From: Orbilia blumenaviensis | Taxonomy: Eukaryota > Ascomycota > Orbiliomycetes > Orbiliales > Orbiliaceae | NCBI GenBank assembly: GCA_036872755.1 | Contig: JAVHNS010000013.1 | Span: 124,001 to 188,000, forward strand | DNA length: 64,000 nt | Reading direction: 5' to 3' | In this document: one piece after another, positions 23,101 through 34,392 of the stretch | Layout of the letters: every line of letters starts with the position of its first letter | How positions within the stretch are numbered: the stretch's first letter is position 1 | Made by a program: the position numbers and the translations under genes | The notes under the pieces: model-generated | What the model saw: only the letters and a program-made list of their open reading frames with translations | What the model was told of the DNA's origin: nothing | The model's database searches: none

Positions 23101-25550
23101 AGAGTGTTTGTTAGCAATAGGCAGCTGAGCCTGCCATGCAATAACACGACCACTTCCACCCCAACAATCATAGTTTCGCTAAAATGTTTTGGTGTAGTCC
23201 TAATGAAAGGTTTATTTCAATTCCAGAAGGCACAAAGTTGATGCTGTCGACCATTTGAAAGGTTTTCTTCGAACGGAGCATTAACAAAGCTTAATTACGG
23301 ACTTAGGGATACACAGCGGCACTAAAGCTAATTGTTCTAATACTCAATGATGTTTTCGCGGTGCGCCACGGCGTTCTTATTGAAGTGGTAGTTAAATAAT
23401 CCGCTTTTGGGCGTGGTCACATACGCATCGGCCGGTCTTGGTAGCCCGTGGTCTCGTTGAAGCCAGACAACACAAAGTATGGGTAGCCTACGGGATCCTG
23501 CACCGCTACGCCACAGATCAAATCGATGACTACAGAAAATCACATTTATGTATTTTCCTATGCTTTTGAAGCTTAAAAGTAACTATATTTCAAAGCTTTT
23601 GGGTTATAGTTCGGAAAGGTTGTTCCCTTCGCCGTGACTGGATCCATAACAAAGGGTTATTTGAAGACGGGTATGACGTCGATATGTACATGTTGACAGA
23701 AGATGGAGCCGGAGCTTCCGAGTATAAGTCAAGTAGATTTTGCTAATAATACTCATGGATATAGGGACCAAGGGTTACAAGATACAATCCTATATCACGA
23801 TATCGGTATATATTGGCTGAAATGTCAACTGCGGGATATTGAATTCCAGGTAATTTTGGTAGGATAGTCTCTCAGCTCCTATCCTAACGGCTCTGTCGCC
23901 TTTTCTTCAACATTCCTCAAGTTTATATGGCTCAGAGAAACTCTTTATTTCTGCTGCTTCAGTGATAGCAGTCGTGGGAACTTAATAAAGTTGATTCTTT
24001 CGCATATAGTTTTGTAAATACAATTCTCATACATTTTTTGTACATTTCAACGACCTCATCCTCTTTTCCTCTTTCTCAGTTACTCCCCGAGTGGGCTTAT
24101 GAAGGGTAGAGTGCTTCCTATATCTTAAAAATGTTGGAATTAATAAATGTGTAAAATGGTTCCTAGAATATCTAAGCAGGGTTTCTAGGCTCGTGTCCTT
24201 CATTCGGAGTCTCATATAAATAACCCGAGGGCTTGGTGAAACCGTAAGGTATCTCGTTGCGAAGGTCACCACATAAAATACCTATATCTTTGAGAGATAG
24301 TCTCGAAGCATACGTAGCCTGCAAACAACTGGCCCCTGACTTTTTAATTCTACTATCAGTATTCTCGAACTCTGTCTGCTATAAAGTCTAGAATTGCAGC
24401 ATGAATTTCCTTCGCGGATGAATTCGAGATGGTTAAGTCAATACAGGATTGCTGAGATGTTGGGATTAGATAGCGTTTTTGTTTATTCAAAACTACGTGT
24501 AAAGATTGGAACTGTAATCAGCTCAGAGGGAATACCCGCAAGAACATTTTTGGTCTCTTTGATTATTCCTAATCCTGGGACTAGGTTTGTAGTCATTTGG
24601 TCAGTCCAGGTCCGCGGATGCTTAGCAAGCAGTGCTTGCGGGTGTATTAGTCAGCTTATGATCGGCAGAGGCTCTTGGTACGGAATGTTGCCGCAACCAA
24701 TCCGGCTGTTGGATTCTGGCTTTGTGTTGTTATGGTCGGCTTCTTGGGATTCTTACAGATGCTCGATGGACGGGTGCGAGGATGCAGCGCAGATACCTCT
24801 TTGCGGCGCCTAAGATTTTGATAAGAAATACCCGTAGTCTATACATAGACTATTTTCGTGCGCTAGCCCAGAAACTAGCAAGGGCAGGTTGTTCCTAGGC
24901 ACGGGTTGGAAGGTTGAAAGGTTCGGACCCATATTCTGCCTTATGAAATTCTGCAGATGCAAGACTGTCTCACAGCCGACTTCGCGCCGCACCGGGTTCC
25001 TTCATTGGGAAATCCCCCCAAATCCTTAAACTGTCCAAAATCTGACCGGGGCTGAGGCTCATGAGAAGGGGATGCGCCAATAGCCTCGGGGTCAAGCGCT
25101 CGAAGGAAGGAGAAGTGCCTTTTTCTTACCTCCCAACTTGGGACAAAATGCAACATCGTCTAGCTTCCGTGCCGCAGGCGCACACGCGAGTGAATGGAAG
25201 GAGATAAAGATCACCAATTTTCATGCCAAGCGCCCGGAAGCACTGCTAGTCTGCTAATTATATTGCCGCTTCGATCGCGGAGGCGATGTGTGGATATCTC
25301 AAAATTTAAAATCTAAGTGCGACGCGATTTCCTTGTTTGGATCCAAACCGAATTGCGGGGAGATTTCGATGTTGGTCACAGTTTCTGCGATATGTTTTCC
25401 TGCCTTTTCATCTTCCTAAGCAAGAAATTTCGTAAGATCTTAGGTGCGAGCTGTGTACTTCCAGCTTCTGTGCTGGGCCCAAATCTTCGGTGCCTCAGAA
25501 AATATGCCAAATACTTGATCAATTGAGATCAACGTGGAATCCTCACGATG

Positions 25551-25559
25551 TATATAAAG
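25551..25559 (+). promoter_or_regulatory. TATA box of the small secreted protein gene
   Basis: TATATAAAG lies about 240 bp upstream of the ATG at 25798, with a long CT-rich and A-rich leader after it, typical of strongly expressed fungal genes. Confidence 0.5.
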
Positions 25560-25797
25560 ACGCCGTGATTCTCCCTCTCTGTGACTATCATAAACATCAA
25601 ACGCTCAGTTCCCAATTCAACGGTCGATATATGCTCTTGAAAGCTTACTCTCTATTTATTTAATACTCTACTACCGCATTTATACATTTCATTAGAACAC
25701 TAAACGCTTGAAAGATCAACTTAGACGTCGCAAAAGCAAACAAATTTAAATATCTTATCCATCCTCACCATTAAAAACCTTCAGTCAAGCAATCAAA

Positions 25798-26205
25798 ATG
25801 AAGTTTTGCATTCTCACCGTTATTGCCTCAGCTGCCGTCATCCATACCGCTACCGCTGCGCCAACTGGTAACGCCGTAGCTGAATCTGCTGCCACGGATT
25901 TGGAAGCAAGGCAGGGCCCCAATAAAGCTTCGTGCTTCTATCATTCACCAGCCGCACCGTGGCGCGAGTTCACCGTCATAACGTCCGGCCCCTGGACTAG
26001 AAATGACTGGGGCCGGGGCCTCTTGGACAATCTGCGTGGTCAATGTGGTGTCATCAGCAACTGGAAATTCGAGTATAATGGTTCCAACGGCGACGGGAGA
26101 GCCACTTTCTGGACGGATCTTGTGCATCCAGCTAATTGTGTCAAGGATGCAATCTGGTTGGCTAGTGGACCGGTCAATTACGAAGCTTACTGCGCCCATG
26201 TTTAA
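25798..26205 (+). CDS. Small secreted cysteine-containing protein (effector-like)
   Basis: An uninterrupted 135-residue frame. Residues 1 to about 20 are a clear signal peptide (MKFCILTVIASAAVIHTATA) with an Ala-rich cleavage region. A short propeptide follows, ending EAR before QGPNKASC, resembling a processing site. The mature part has four cysteines (ASC, QCG, NCV, YCA), enough for two disulfides, with many Trp and Gly residues. Small secreted proteins with this four-cysteine layout are widespread in plant-associated and saprotrophic ascomycetes; the function of this one is unknown. The ATG has a good fungal context (TCAAAATG) and the gene has its own TATA box. It is isolated from other genes by several kilobases. 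Confidence 0.75.
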   Translation: MKFCILTVIASAAVIHTATAAPTGNAVAESAATDLEARQGPNKASCFYHSPAAPWREFTVITSGPWTRNDWGRGLLDNLRGQCGVISNWKFEYNGSNGDGRATFWTDLVHPANCVKDAIWLASGPVNYEAYCAHV

Positions 26206-28608
26206 ATGGAGTCGCTCGACTCTGATGCATTCTTTGGTTGCCCTTGCGGATTGTTTGGCTTGATGTAATTTGACTTCGAACACTTTTTTGTTTGGTGTGG
26301 TCTTTTTATAGATTTCTTATCAAGTCTAGAATGTATTGCACCCCTTTGCGCGTATATAATTCCCAACGGTGCCTGTCAATTTACTACTAGTACTGTTGCC
26401 AGCTATGTTTATTTATTTATAGAATTTATAGCTCCTGGGGTTCTAGACTACCTCCGTCGTGGCTAAAAAACAGTGGCAATTCGTTCATAAGACCTGTTGG
26501 TTGGTTTCTGTGTGAATATCTACGTTTAACTAGGCGTCCTCAAGAAAGCCTCGTATCAAGTAGGCCTGTTCGTGAACCGAAAACGAAGACGCAAACTCGG
26601 CCTTTGTGCGTAGCTATTATTAATAGTGTTAACCGAAAGATCATTGACGACAGCAGGGATGGTATGTATATATAGCGGCCGTAGTATCGGTAACGGTGAC
26701 GGTATTGTGAGTAGGTATACCTACCCCTTCTCCATGGAACCTCACGAGCATCAGCGGCGTCAATCCGCCAGCGGAACGAAGTTAGGGTTTCTTAGACAAA
26801 ATATTCGGCAGAAGAGTCTGAGCAAGCCCGAGTCGTAATTACCAACGGGAACGTTTCACTCTCAGGAAGAATTGCTCTTCGACCACCCGAACCAGTTCGC
26901 TCTCACGAGACCAGTTGGTCCGCACTTCTTTGGAAAGTGGGATGGTGCGAGGGCCTTGTGTTGGCCTCCACGTGAATCCCTAAATACCACAAAGCATTAG
27001 TACATCTTGGGTTCAACGTTTTTTGCAACCCTCCTCATGTGTAGAGAAGATATATTACACAGGCTTAGCAAACGGCCAAAAATTGCCCCGGTTAGCTCAA
27101 ATTGATGCAGCTAAGCCAATAAGTCAACGAGACAACGAGACGAAACGAGACCATACCCACGGTCGCTGGTCCAACGAGACCAGTCGCTGGAGAGTCCATG
27201 TATCATTAGCTGGAGCCTAGGTAGTCCACAACACAACAGACACCACCATCCTCCCACTTCACTCCTCTCACTCCAGTGGTGCGACCGTCATGAAAGACCA
27301 CTCGACACCCTGTTTTTTTTTTAGAGATCTTTGGTTTTAATTATTTTCTCTCCACGATTTACCGAAGTTCTTTATCGAATAATTCCATCGAATAGGTATC
27401 ATATGCTTCAGATACAGAGTATAAAGGGTTGTCTAGATTGTGAAAAGCTGGAGGTTAGTCTCGTAGTATGTTATAGATATTGATTCAAGGTTGCTCAGAC
27501 AGACTGTTAACATAATTAGATTCTTATCAGCACCGCATTATGTATTACCTAGTCCGTGATTAATAATAAGTTCCCGAGTCTGTACCTATTGACACAGCTG
27601 AAGGCCGCTACGCCGTCGACGCGTCTCCCCATGCGATCTATCTACAAATCAGTCGAAATGGCATCACTTCATTCCCGTCGGTTGATCCCATTAATCTCGC
27701 CGAAGTTGACTATATAGATCTAGCATGGTATCTATATACATATCCCAACTACGCGTTATGCTATACCCATACTCGTAGAATGCTGAGCCCGAAAATCGGG
27801 GGTTTTGTACCTATGCTAGTTCGCTAACCTCTCATGCATCATCGCAACACCCTACGGTGTTCGAAACCGGGCAAGTCAAATTTGACGTTATAACGGGCGA
27901 CAAAAAAAATAAATAAATAGAAATAAATAATGGTAATGATAATGGTGATGCCGACTTAGAATAGAGTACAAAATCTTGAATTTCATGTTAACGAGTAGTC
28001 CAGGTGAATCGAATGGTCATGTGACTGGCGGTTGCTGAAGGCTTTCTAGCCGCCGTTAGGAACGGAATATCCCGACAAGGTTTTGCCCCACGGCGATTCA
28101 GGAAATATACACTAAGATTCCTTTGCTTTTAGCTAGAGATCACTTTTTGCAACGACCGCAAATTACCCGCCCCCATCGCCCTTACGGTTGTCATGATACC
28201 CTTCGGCCTTCATCGGTTGACAAATGTCTGCAACCCCATATGCCTACTAGGTGTATGTGCCTGTTAAACCAAACAAAAACCACTCTTTGAGTCATCTAGT
28301 CCCGCCAACGGCTGTGTCTGTTCTGCGGATATTTTCTGCGGGAGAGACTTTGAGATACGATGTCCTCCTCCGCTACTACGCACGTTGTGGATGGCGCGCC
28401 CTACCCCCCCGCTGGGAGGCCATTGATTACTATCCTAATAATGGTCACCCTTACGACTCTTGCAGTCTGTCTAAGTGAGCTAAGACTAGAAAGCATCTAA
28501 AAACTATTGTGGCGCACACCTAACGATATTTCGCGAGAGTAGCTCAGCGTATAATGATCATTAGCTCGTGGAGAAAGTTAACTGCTGTTCGTTGGTGTAC
28601 GTCCCCAC
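26206..28608. other. Spacer, no gene seen
   Basis: About 2.4 kb with no supportable coding chain. It holds the 3' flank of the secreted-protein gene, a T-run near 27311, an (A/T)-rich stretch at 27901-27945 and repeated GGTCGCTGGTCC/CAGTCGCTGG words near 27161-27190. Confidence 0.4.
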
Positions 28609-30170
28609 ATGAAAACTCAATCCTGGCATAATCTAATATCAACTACAGATATCCTCATAATCTATGTGGATTCATACCTATTCATCTTCTCAGTGGGGTT
28701 CGTGAGTCTAGGGCTCGGTGTCAATGAGACTCTGTCACGTTGCTCTTCTGCGAATATTATGTGTATTGTATTTTATATAACCACAAAAGTTAGTATTTCA
28801 AGATGGGAATTGAAATTTTCGTCTTGCTAACAAATAGTGTCTGTTCATAGGTTGTATGTTTTATGTCGGAAGCCATGAACCTTTAGCCGAGTTGAGCTGA
28901 CGAAGCTAAACATTATAGTTTATATACCTGTTGCTCGTCGAGAAAGTGGTATTATATACAAGCCTTTGGAAAAGATAAAACCTTACGCAGAAGCTAACAC
29001 GGCATCTTTAGAGGTTAGTAAGAGGCACATGGATGCCGCGATGCCAAGACAAGTTCTACCTTTTCAATTGCTTCGGGATGCTAGGTGAAAACCCCAGTGC
29101 TAGGTCCGGGCTGTGGGTGTTAGACTAACCTGTGCATGTGCTACTAGCCATCTACGTTGTTGTCTTCTTCTTGACATTGGCCTAGTAAGGATTCGACCCC
29201 TTGACGACAGTGGAGTTACTGGGATAAGCTAACATGATGTCTAAGCCGCTTCTCGTATCTCGAAAACGGCGTCTGTCGGATCGGTGCTAAAACATTCGCC
29301 TTGATCCCTCTCGTTACTTTCGACGCCGTAGTCAATGTAATGTTTGAGAATTAATCTTTTACTTTTAAGACCTAAAATTAACGTTTTATAGCTTTATTTA
29401 ACTACGCTATTCTTGATACCCGTGATAAGTGAGAACTCAATTCGGCGATACCATTCCTTCTGATTACATTTCAATTGACTTTTTTTCCAGAAATCTCACG
29501 GAGACAAGCACAGCAATCCCAACGGGCGCTACGCAGGATGGCAATTAAAACACTCTGTGGGTCGTGTGCGACTTTAACGTCAAGTGTGACGTAGGTGAAC
29601 ATGTCAACTCCCCTATCCAATGGCTAATGCTAACAAGATACTCAAGAAACTTGATGGTTTTGATGATACTAAGGGGCGAGCCGGGATGGATCTGTTTGTT
29701 AGTCTGTAGTGCCGATAGTAAGCCTTCTACGCCTTAATATATATCCCACCCGTGTATTGTGTATTGACATTAGGAATGTAGTACTTTTTAGCGCCCTGGT
29801 TCTACATGCAATTACCAATAAAGACCACCAAGGAAGTTCAAGGGAAAGTCGTTCCAGAAATGAATATGGTTCTCAAACTCAAACGGCATCAGTGGACGCA
29901 ACCGAAGCAGGAATCCGGACATCCTCGATAGCGAGGTCCCAGGAATGTTCCGTGGTGTTCGCCGAAACGGCTTTCGCGGAGGCACGGCCAAGCCTAGTTT
30001 GTGAAATCGGTACATTGCCGGCAATTCCTGAGAAGTCTTTGGGCAGAAATATCGCCTCAGATTGCCAGGAAGGCGAGTCTTGGGTATTACAAGGGTCCAA
30101 TAGAAGCCTTTCGACATCAATGGAGGAATATTATGCCATCGGACACCGGGGATCATTCAGGTCAACGTAA
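28609..30170 (+). CDS. Multi-pass membrane protein in nine exons
   Basis: A gene visible only after splicing. The exons 28609-28788, 28919-28948, 29012-29084, 29148-29184, 29246-29336, 29392-29428, 29491-29590, 29638-29717 and 29782-30170 all join in phase, giving 338 residues. Hydrophobic helices alternate with family landmarks: FYITTK, FIYLLLVEKV, RGTWMP, DKFYLFNCFGML, GVCRIGAKTFALIPLVTFDA, LYLTTLFLIP, CGSCATLTSS, then MILRGEPGWICLLVCSAD and VLHAITNKD. From memory this order matches a widespread Pezizomycotina membrane-protein family with about seven helices and no assigned function; the hydrophilic Ser-rich tail (about 130 residues) would be cytoplasmic. It runs tail to tail with the A-T-R enzyme gene, 170 bp away. 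Function is unknown; a receptor or sensor role is speculation. Confidence 0.8.
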
Positions 30171-30340
30171 AAGTCAAAGCAATTTGAATATCAGCATTTA
30201 AATTTGTACTCATAATACAGGAAGCGAGGCACCAAACTGTTCTCTTGTGAAAGAATAAAGAAGAAATATTTTCTAAGCTCTAATTTCATAGACATTTGAG
30301 CCGATCATCTGGTATAAGAAACCTGCCTGCACTAGCTCCC

Positions 30341-33300
30341 TTACATGGCCATGCATTCCATAAGTTGGAGATTCCCGGTCTGTTCAAACCAACCCTTGAG
30401 GTAAAGTCGGAGGAGTCTCTCATTGAGAGCCGAACAACCTTCTGGGTTCTTGGAACTCGAGATTGCAGCACGGGTATTGTCTGTTTGATAAATAGCCATA
30501 TTCTCCCAGACCTCCCACCTCGTTTTTTCACCATAAACTTTCTCTTTGAACATTGGCATCAGCGGTTGGAGGCGCTCATCAACGACCTCTGGCAGTTGGT
30601 TGACCCAGTCCATATAAGGGAAACCCTGGAGCTTAAAATTACCGCACTGTTTCAACAGCTCGAAAGTATCATTCCACTCCACTGAAGTAGAAGGATCAAG
30701 GGGAACGATGGCATATGCTCGGCCAAGATTTTCGTTCGAAGAGGAAATGTACAAGATATCTCTAATGCAATGATCCACTGGGATAAACTCTTTTCGCTGC
30801 TTGTGTAACAGGGGGTAAGTTCCCATTTTAACACAGCTTATAATGAAACGGCCCATGAAGTCATCAGGGTTCCCATAACCACTTTCGCTATGCCCGAGGA
30901 TAAATCCAGGTCGATATATAGATATAGGAATGCCTTTTTTAATAGACTTCCAAAGTAATTGTTCAGCAACCCATTGGCTTTGAGAATACCCAAGGTCGTA
31001 CATTAGTCCTTTCAGGTAAGGCTCAAGAGGTTCGTCCTCCGAAAGGTTTATTGGCCCTTTGAAAAGGCCCGTAGGGCCGTGGGCTACGAAACTAGAGGAA
31101 TAGTGGATCGCCTTGGGTTGGCCAGTAACAGCTAGGCGTATGATATTGAGAGTGCCTATCGTGTTAGCTGGCCGGTGAACGTTGTAAGGTTGTACATAGT
31201 TAACCAGGGCCCCGAAGTGGAAGATCGCCACACATGAATTGGCTACATCGTCGAAGGCTGCCTGGTCAAGACCTAGGTTAGGATCTGCAAGGTCTCCGGG
31301 TAGTATGATTAACTTTGACATCAGAGACTCTTCATGTTTGCCAATTGATATTCCATATTTCGCGAACGCCCCTAGGAGACGGGACATGCCGTGTGCAATA
31401 TTTTTCGCCCGGACAAGGCACTGGATCTTCTTAGTTTTGGGCATTTGGAGAAGGGCATGTACTAGATAGGCTCCTAGAAACCCGGTGGCTCCAGTGACGA
31501 AGACATTGCCTTCGCGCCAGTCTAGAATTGGCCCTTTCAAGGGTTCAAGCCCTTCCGATAAAAGAGTGTCCCTTTCCATGAGTTCCTTGGCGTCAAAGTC
31601 CTTTTCTGTTCCACGATCGAGGTAATCAGCCATGGCAGATAAAGTTTGGTGTCGGTACAGCGCATCAGTGGTGAGAGAAATGCCAAATTCTTTGCGAATT
31701 TTAAGTATCAAGGTTGCGCTCTGCAACGATGTACCCCCGAGGGAGAAGTAGTTATCATCGGGTTTGATTGTGGAAGGTGGTTGAGCAAGAGTTTGAAGCC
31801 AAATATACCGGAGCCTTTCAAGGCTAGATTCGGGGTTCGTCTTGTCAGACTTTTCTATAGACGAGTAATAAAGCTCTGTAAGCCTTTTACGATCGACCTT
31901 TGCACTAGTGTTTAGAGGAAGTTGATCTATACACCGGAGGCGAGGAATAGAGTACCATGGAAGGACTTCTTTCAGTTTGTCGGCGACAGCCTGCAAACTA
32001 CCACCTTCCTCAGGTTTTAGGACAACGTAGGCGAGCAGGAACGCGGATGCCCCAGGTTCAGATTGCGGTGGCTGAATTCTCAACACTGCAGCTGTGGACA
32101 CAGCGCATTGTTTGATTATGACGGCTTCAATACCTTCAAGCTCAACTCTGAAGCCATGAACTTTGATTTGGTTATCTTTACGCCCGACATATTCCAGGAG
32201 CCCGCGCTTATTATAGCGCACCAGATCCCCGGTTCGGTACACCCGCTTGGGTTCACCAGATTTAGTAAATCCTGCAATATTAACAAAAGCCTTTTCAGTG
32301 AGGTCCGGCCTGTTGAAATAACCAGATGAGAGACAAGGGCCTCCTACACACAATTCCCCAATCGTGTCTTCAGACACTAGCTGGAGGCCGTCGTTAAGTA
32401 CGTAAAGATCGGATCCAACAATAGGACCACCGATGCCAACACACCCAGAAGTGGCCTCCTGGAGGGTTACCTCATGGGATGTACACCAGACAGTACACTC
32501 TGTGGGGCCATACGCGTTAATCAGCTTTCCTGGAGGACCGTTTTCCAGTACTAACTTCATTGCCACGCTATTGGCTGCTTCTCCCCCAGTAACAAGGACG
32601 TCTATGGATGAGAATGCGTCTGGGCACGCAAACGCCACAATGTTAAAGAGACCAGTAGTAATGACCATCCAACTAACACGGGATTGTTTCAAAATTTTCG
32701 AAAATGTGAACGGGCTGCTTAAAATATCCTTGCTAAAATGGACTATCGTAGCACCACTCATCAATGCGATCCATATATCTATCATTGAGATGTCAAAGGT
32801 CGGGTTGGTGACATGGCCCACAAGATCATGGGGACTCATCTTGGCCCACTGCTGTATACGGTAGAGGCCTTGAGCTAGAACTTGAACTCCCTTCGGCTTG
32901 CCTGTAGTTCCAGAAGTATAAAAAATATGAGAGCGGGTTTCCGGATATGTTGGAGTTGGGATACACTCTTTGCCGCCGCCGACTGGAAGCCGATCAAGAT
33001 TTCTGTGGCCGATACAGACTTTCGGAATCTCGCCAAGCTTAAGCTGGCGACAGTCGTTTTCTACATCAGTGATCAAGTACACTGGTTGGGCATCGTCCAA
33101 CCTGACTTGAATCTGTTCGTCCGAGATAGATGGGTCTAAAGGTACGCAAGTACTCCCCACGAAAACCACAGCCAATTGAGCGACAATTTGGTCTAGGCCT
33201 TTGGCGGTCAAGATCGCGATAGGTGATTCGAATGGAATCGTGCGTTTACGAAGCTCGGAAGCGAGATTTTTCACCTTCACGAGGAGCTTGGAATATGTGA

Positions 33301-33433
33301 CAGCAACATCTCCGGCGGCATCGACGAAGGCTAGTTGGGAGGGGAACTCTTCTACCCGATGTAGAAAAATGGATATTATTCCGCAGCTCGGAATGAAATG
33401 TTTCAAGGGATCGGCCCGTTGGATAACTCGCAT
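30341..33433 (-). CDS. NRPS-like adenylation-thiolation-reductase (A-T-R) enzyme
   Basis: An intron-free gene of 1030 residues. The adenylation domain (about 25-510) has YTSGTTGKPKG, FDIS (Asp213), NAYGPTE, YRTGD and a PLNTSAKVDRKRL end. The thiolation domain carries LGGTSLQ with the phosphopantetheine serine at 569. The reductase domain (about 640-1000) starts TGATGFLG. There is no condensation domain, so the enzyme should load one acid, hold it as a thioester and release it reductively as an aldehyde or alcohol. The Asp at the first code position suggests an amino acid substrate. By rough alignment with GrsA the code reads D-I-I-G-V-G-A-V-W-K. Oddity: the reductase motif usually written YxxxK reads YSQSQ, with Gln in place of the catalytic Lys (about residue 819). 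A TATA box lies upstream. EthD and flavin oxidase genes follow on the other side. Confidence 0.93.
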   Translation of the reverse strand: MRVIQRADPLKHFIPSCGIISIFLHRVEEFPSQLAFVDAAGDVAVTYSKLLVKVKNLASELRKRTIPFESPIAILTAKGLDQIVAQLAVVFVGSTCVPLDPSISDEQIQVRLDDAQPVYLITDVENDCRQLKLGEIPKVCIGHRNLDRLPVGGGKECIPTPTYPETRSHIFYTSGTTGKPKGVQVLAQGLYRIQQWAKMSPHDLVGHVTNPTFDISMIDIWIALMSGATIVHFSKDILSSPFTFSKILKQSRVSWMVITTGLFNIVAFACPDAFSSIDVLVTGGEAANSVAMKLVLENGPPGKLINAYGPTECTVWCTSHEVTLQEATSGCVGIGGPIVGSDLYVLNDGLQLVSEDTIGELCVGGPCLSSGYFNRPDLTEKAFVNIAGFTKSGEPKRVYRTGDLVRYNKRGLLEYVGRKDNQIKVHGFRVELEGIEAVIIKQCAVSTAAVLRIQPPQSEPGASAFLLAYVVLKPEEGGSLQAVADKLKEVLPWYSIPRLRCIDQLPLNTSAKVDRKRLTELYYSSIEKSDKTNPESSLERLRYIWLQTLAQPPSTIKPDDNYFSLGGTSLQSATLILKIRKEFGISLTTDALYRHQTLSAMADYLDRGTEKDFDAKELMERDTLLSEGLEPLKGPILDWREGNVFVTGATGFLGAYLVHALLQMPKTKKIQCLVRAKNIAHGMSRLLGAFAKYGISIGKHEESLMSKLIILPGDLADPNLGLDQAAFDDVANSCVAIFHFGALVNYVQPYNVHRPANTIGTLNIIRLAVTGQPKAIHYSSSFVAHGPTGLFKGPINLSEDEPLEPYLKGLMYDLGYSQSQWVAEQLLWKSIKKGIPISIYRPGFILGHSESGYGNPDDFMGRFIISCVKMGTYPLLHKQRKEFIPVDHCIRDILYISSSNENLGRAYAIVPLDPSTSVEWNDTFELLKQCGNFKLQGFPYMDWVNQLPEVVDERLQPLMPMFKEKVYGEKTRWEVWENMAIYQTDNTRAAISSSKNPEGCSALNERLLRLYLKGWFEQTGNLQLMECMAM

Positions 33434-33590
33434 TGTCGCGATCCAATATTCTGGGAAATATTATAGTAGGATGAGATAGTTCTTGTCAGAACTAATGTAT
33501 ATATGAAGAGGGTATTTTTTTCTGTACGACGAATAGTGTAGGTTATGGATGGCAAGTACTGGATTTGGGTATAAAGCGGCTGTTGATGTG

Positions 33591-33600
33591 GTTTATATAC
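33591..33600 (-). promoter_or_regulatory. TATA box of the A-T-R gene
   Basis: GTATATAAAC on the minus strand, about 160 bp upstream of the ATG at 33433. Confidence 0.45.
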
Positions 33601-34231
33601 TTCTAAGTATCGAGGGCCTCCTACATACCCCCCAGCACCCCCCTCTATTCTGTAGATATAAAGGCCTGTGATACATCAATCACGCGGGTTGTGAATCTGG
33701 GTCAGCAGAGCAACATACTAGAGCTTGGTGCCTGCTTAAACCGTGCCGAAGAACTTTGTGAAGGAGGAAAGTCGAATTCAGATATTTGGGATAAATTAGA
33801 CTAATTTGGTCTTGTGGACAAAATTCCAAATACATACTTTGTATCGAAGGTAATAGTTGGCTCCACTATCTTGCCTAAGATTGGATTACAAGATATATCA
33901 CAGCATTATATATGACGGAGGACTCAAAACAAAATCAGGTTGTTTTGCCTATTTATAAATTTGGTGGCGCGTCAGCTACAATCGTTCAATTGAGGGCTAA
34001 TCGTAAAAATAATTCAGGTCTCTCTCTATTTACCTCCGTTTGCATGGAGTCTGCTGCTAGATTTAGGTAGACATGTCGTCTCAGAGGCAGAGTTTTAAGC
34101 TTCGCACTGACCACTAGCTATATATATGGATCTACTTTCGTGTTCTAGTACTTTGAGGCTGGTCTTACTGAATTAATACATGTACATGTTGGGGAACTCA
34201 ATTTGGGATGGGTTGGGATGGCTCAAAGGTA

Positions 34232-34392
34232 CTGTACGGGGTTTTCGCTGGTTTCTCAAGACGGTTTATAGAAAAACGAGAACTTTAAACAGTATAAATA
34301 ACGATTTGAAAGAGAACAAGACGGCTCGCTTTCTTTTTAAAATATTTTAATATTCGGAAGCAGTCCTAGAAAAGTACCCAAACCCCCTACGG
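34232..34392 (+). mobile_element. 161-bp MITE, copy A
   Basis: Flanked on both sides by TA (34230-34231 and 34393-34394), the mariner-type target duplication. The ends are inverted repeats: CTGTACGGGGTTTT at the left, and CCGTAGGGGGTTTGGG as the reverse complement of the right end. It is the same length as, and about 90% identical by eye to, the inverted copy at 53411-53571. No coding capacity; non-autonomous. Confidence 0.85.

Larger units (their letters stand above)
19978..25797. other. Long gene-poor stretch with decayed fragments
   Basis: About 5.8 kb with no intact gene that I can support. Coding-like scraps appear near 23441-23530 (LVARGLVEARQHKVWVAYGI on the plus strand) and 23643-23752, and near 24664-24760 (a hydrophobic stretch FWLCVVMVGFLGFLQML), but they do not join. 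A 20-bp unit is tandemly doubled at about 21539-21578. Short open frames in between look like chance. Confidence 0.35.

Noticed and set aside
24394..24813. A 139-codon open frame on the plus strand
   Set aside because: A different frame of the same DNA gives a better hydrophobic helix and the minus strand gives another plausible peptide, so no strand or frame can be preferred.
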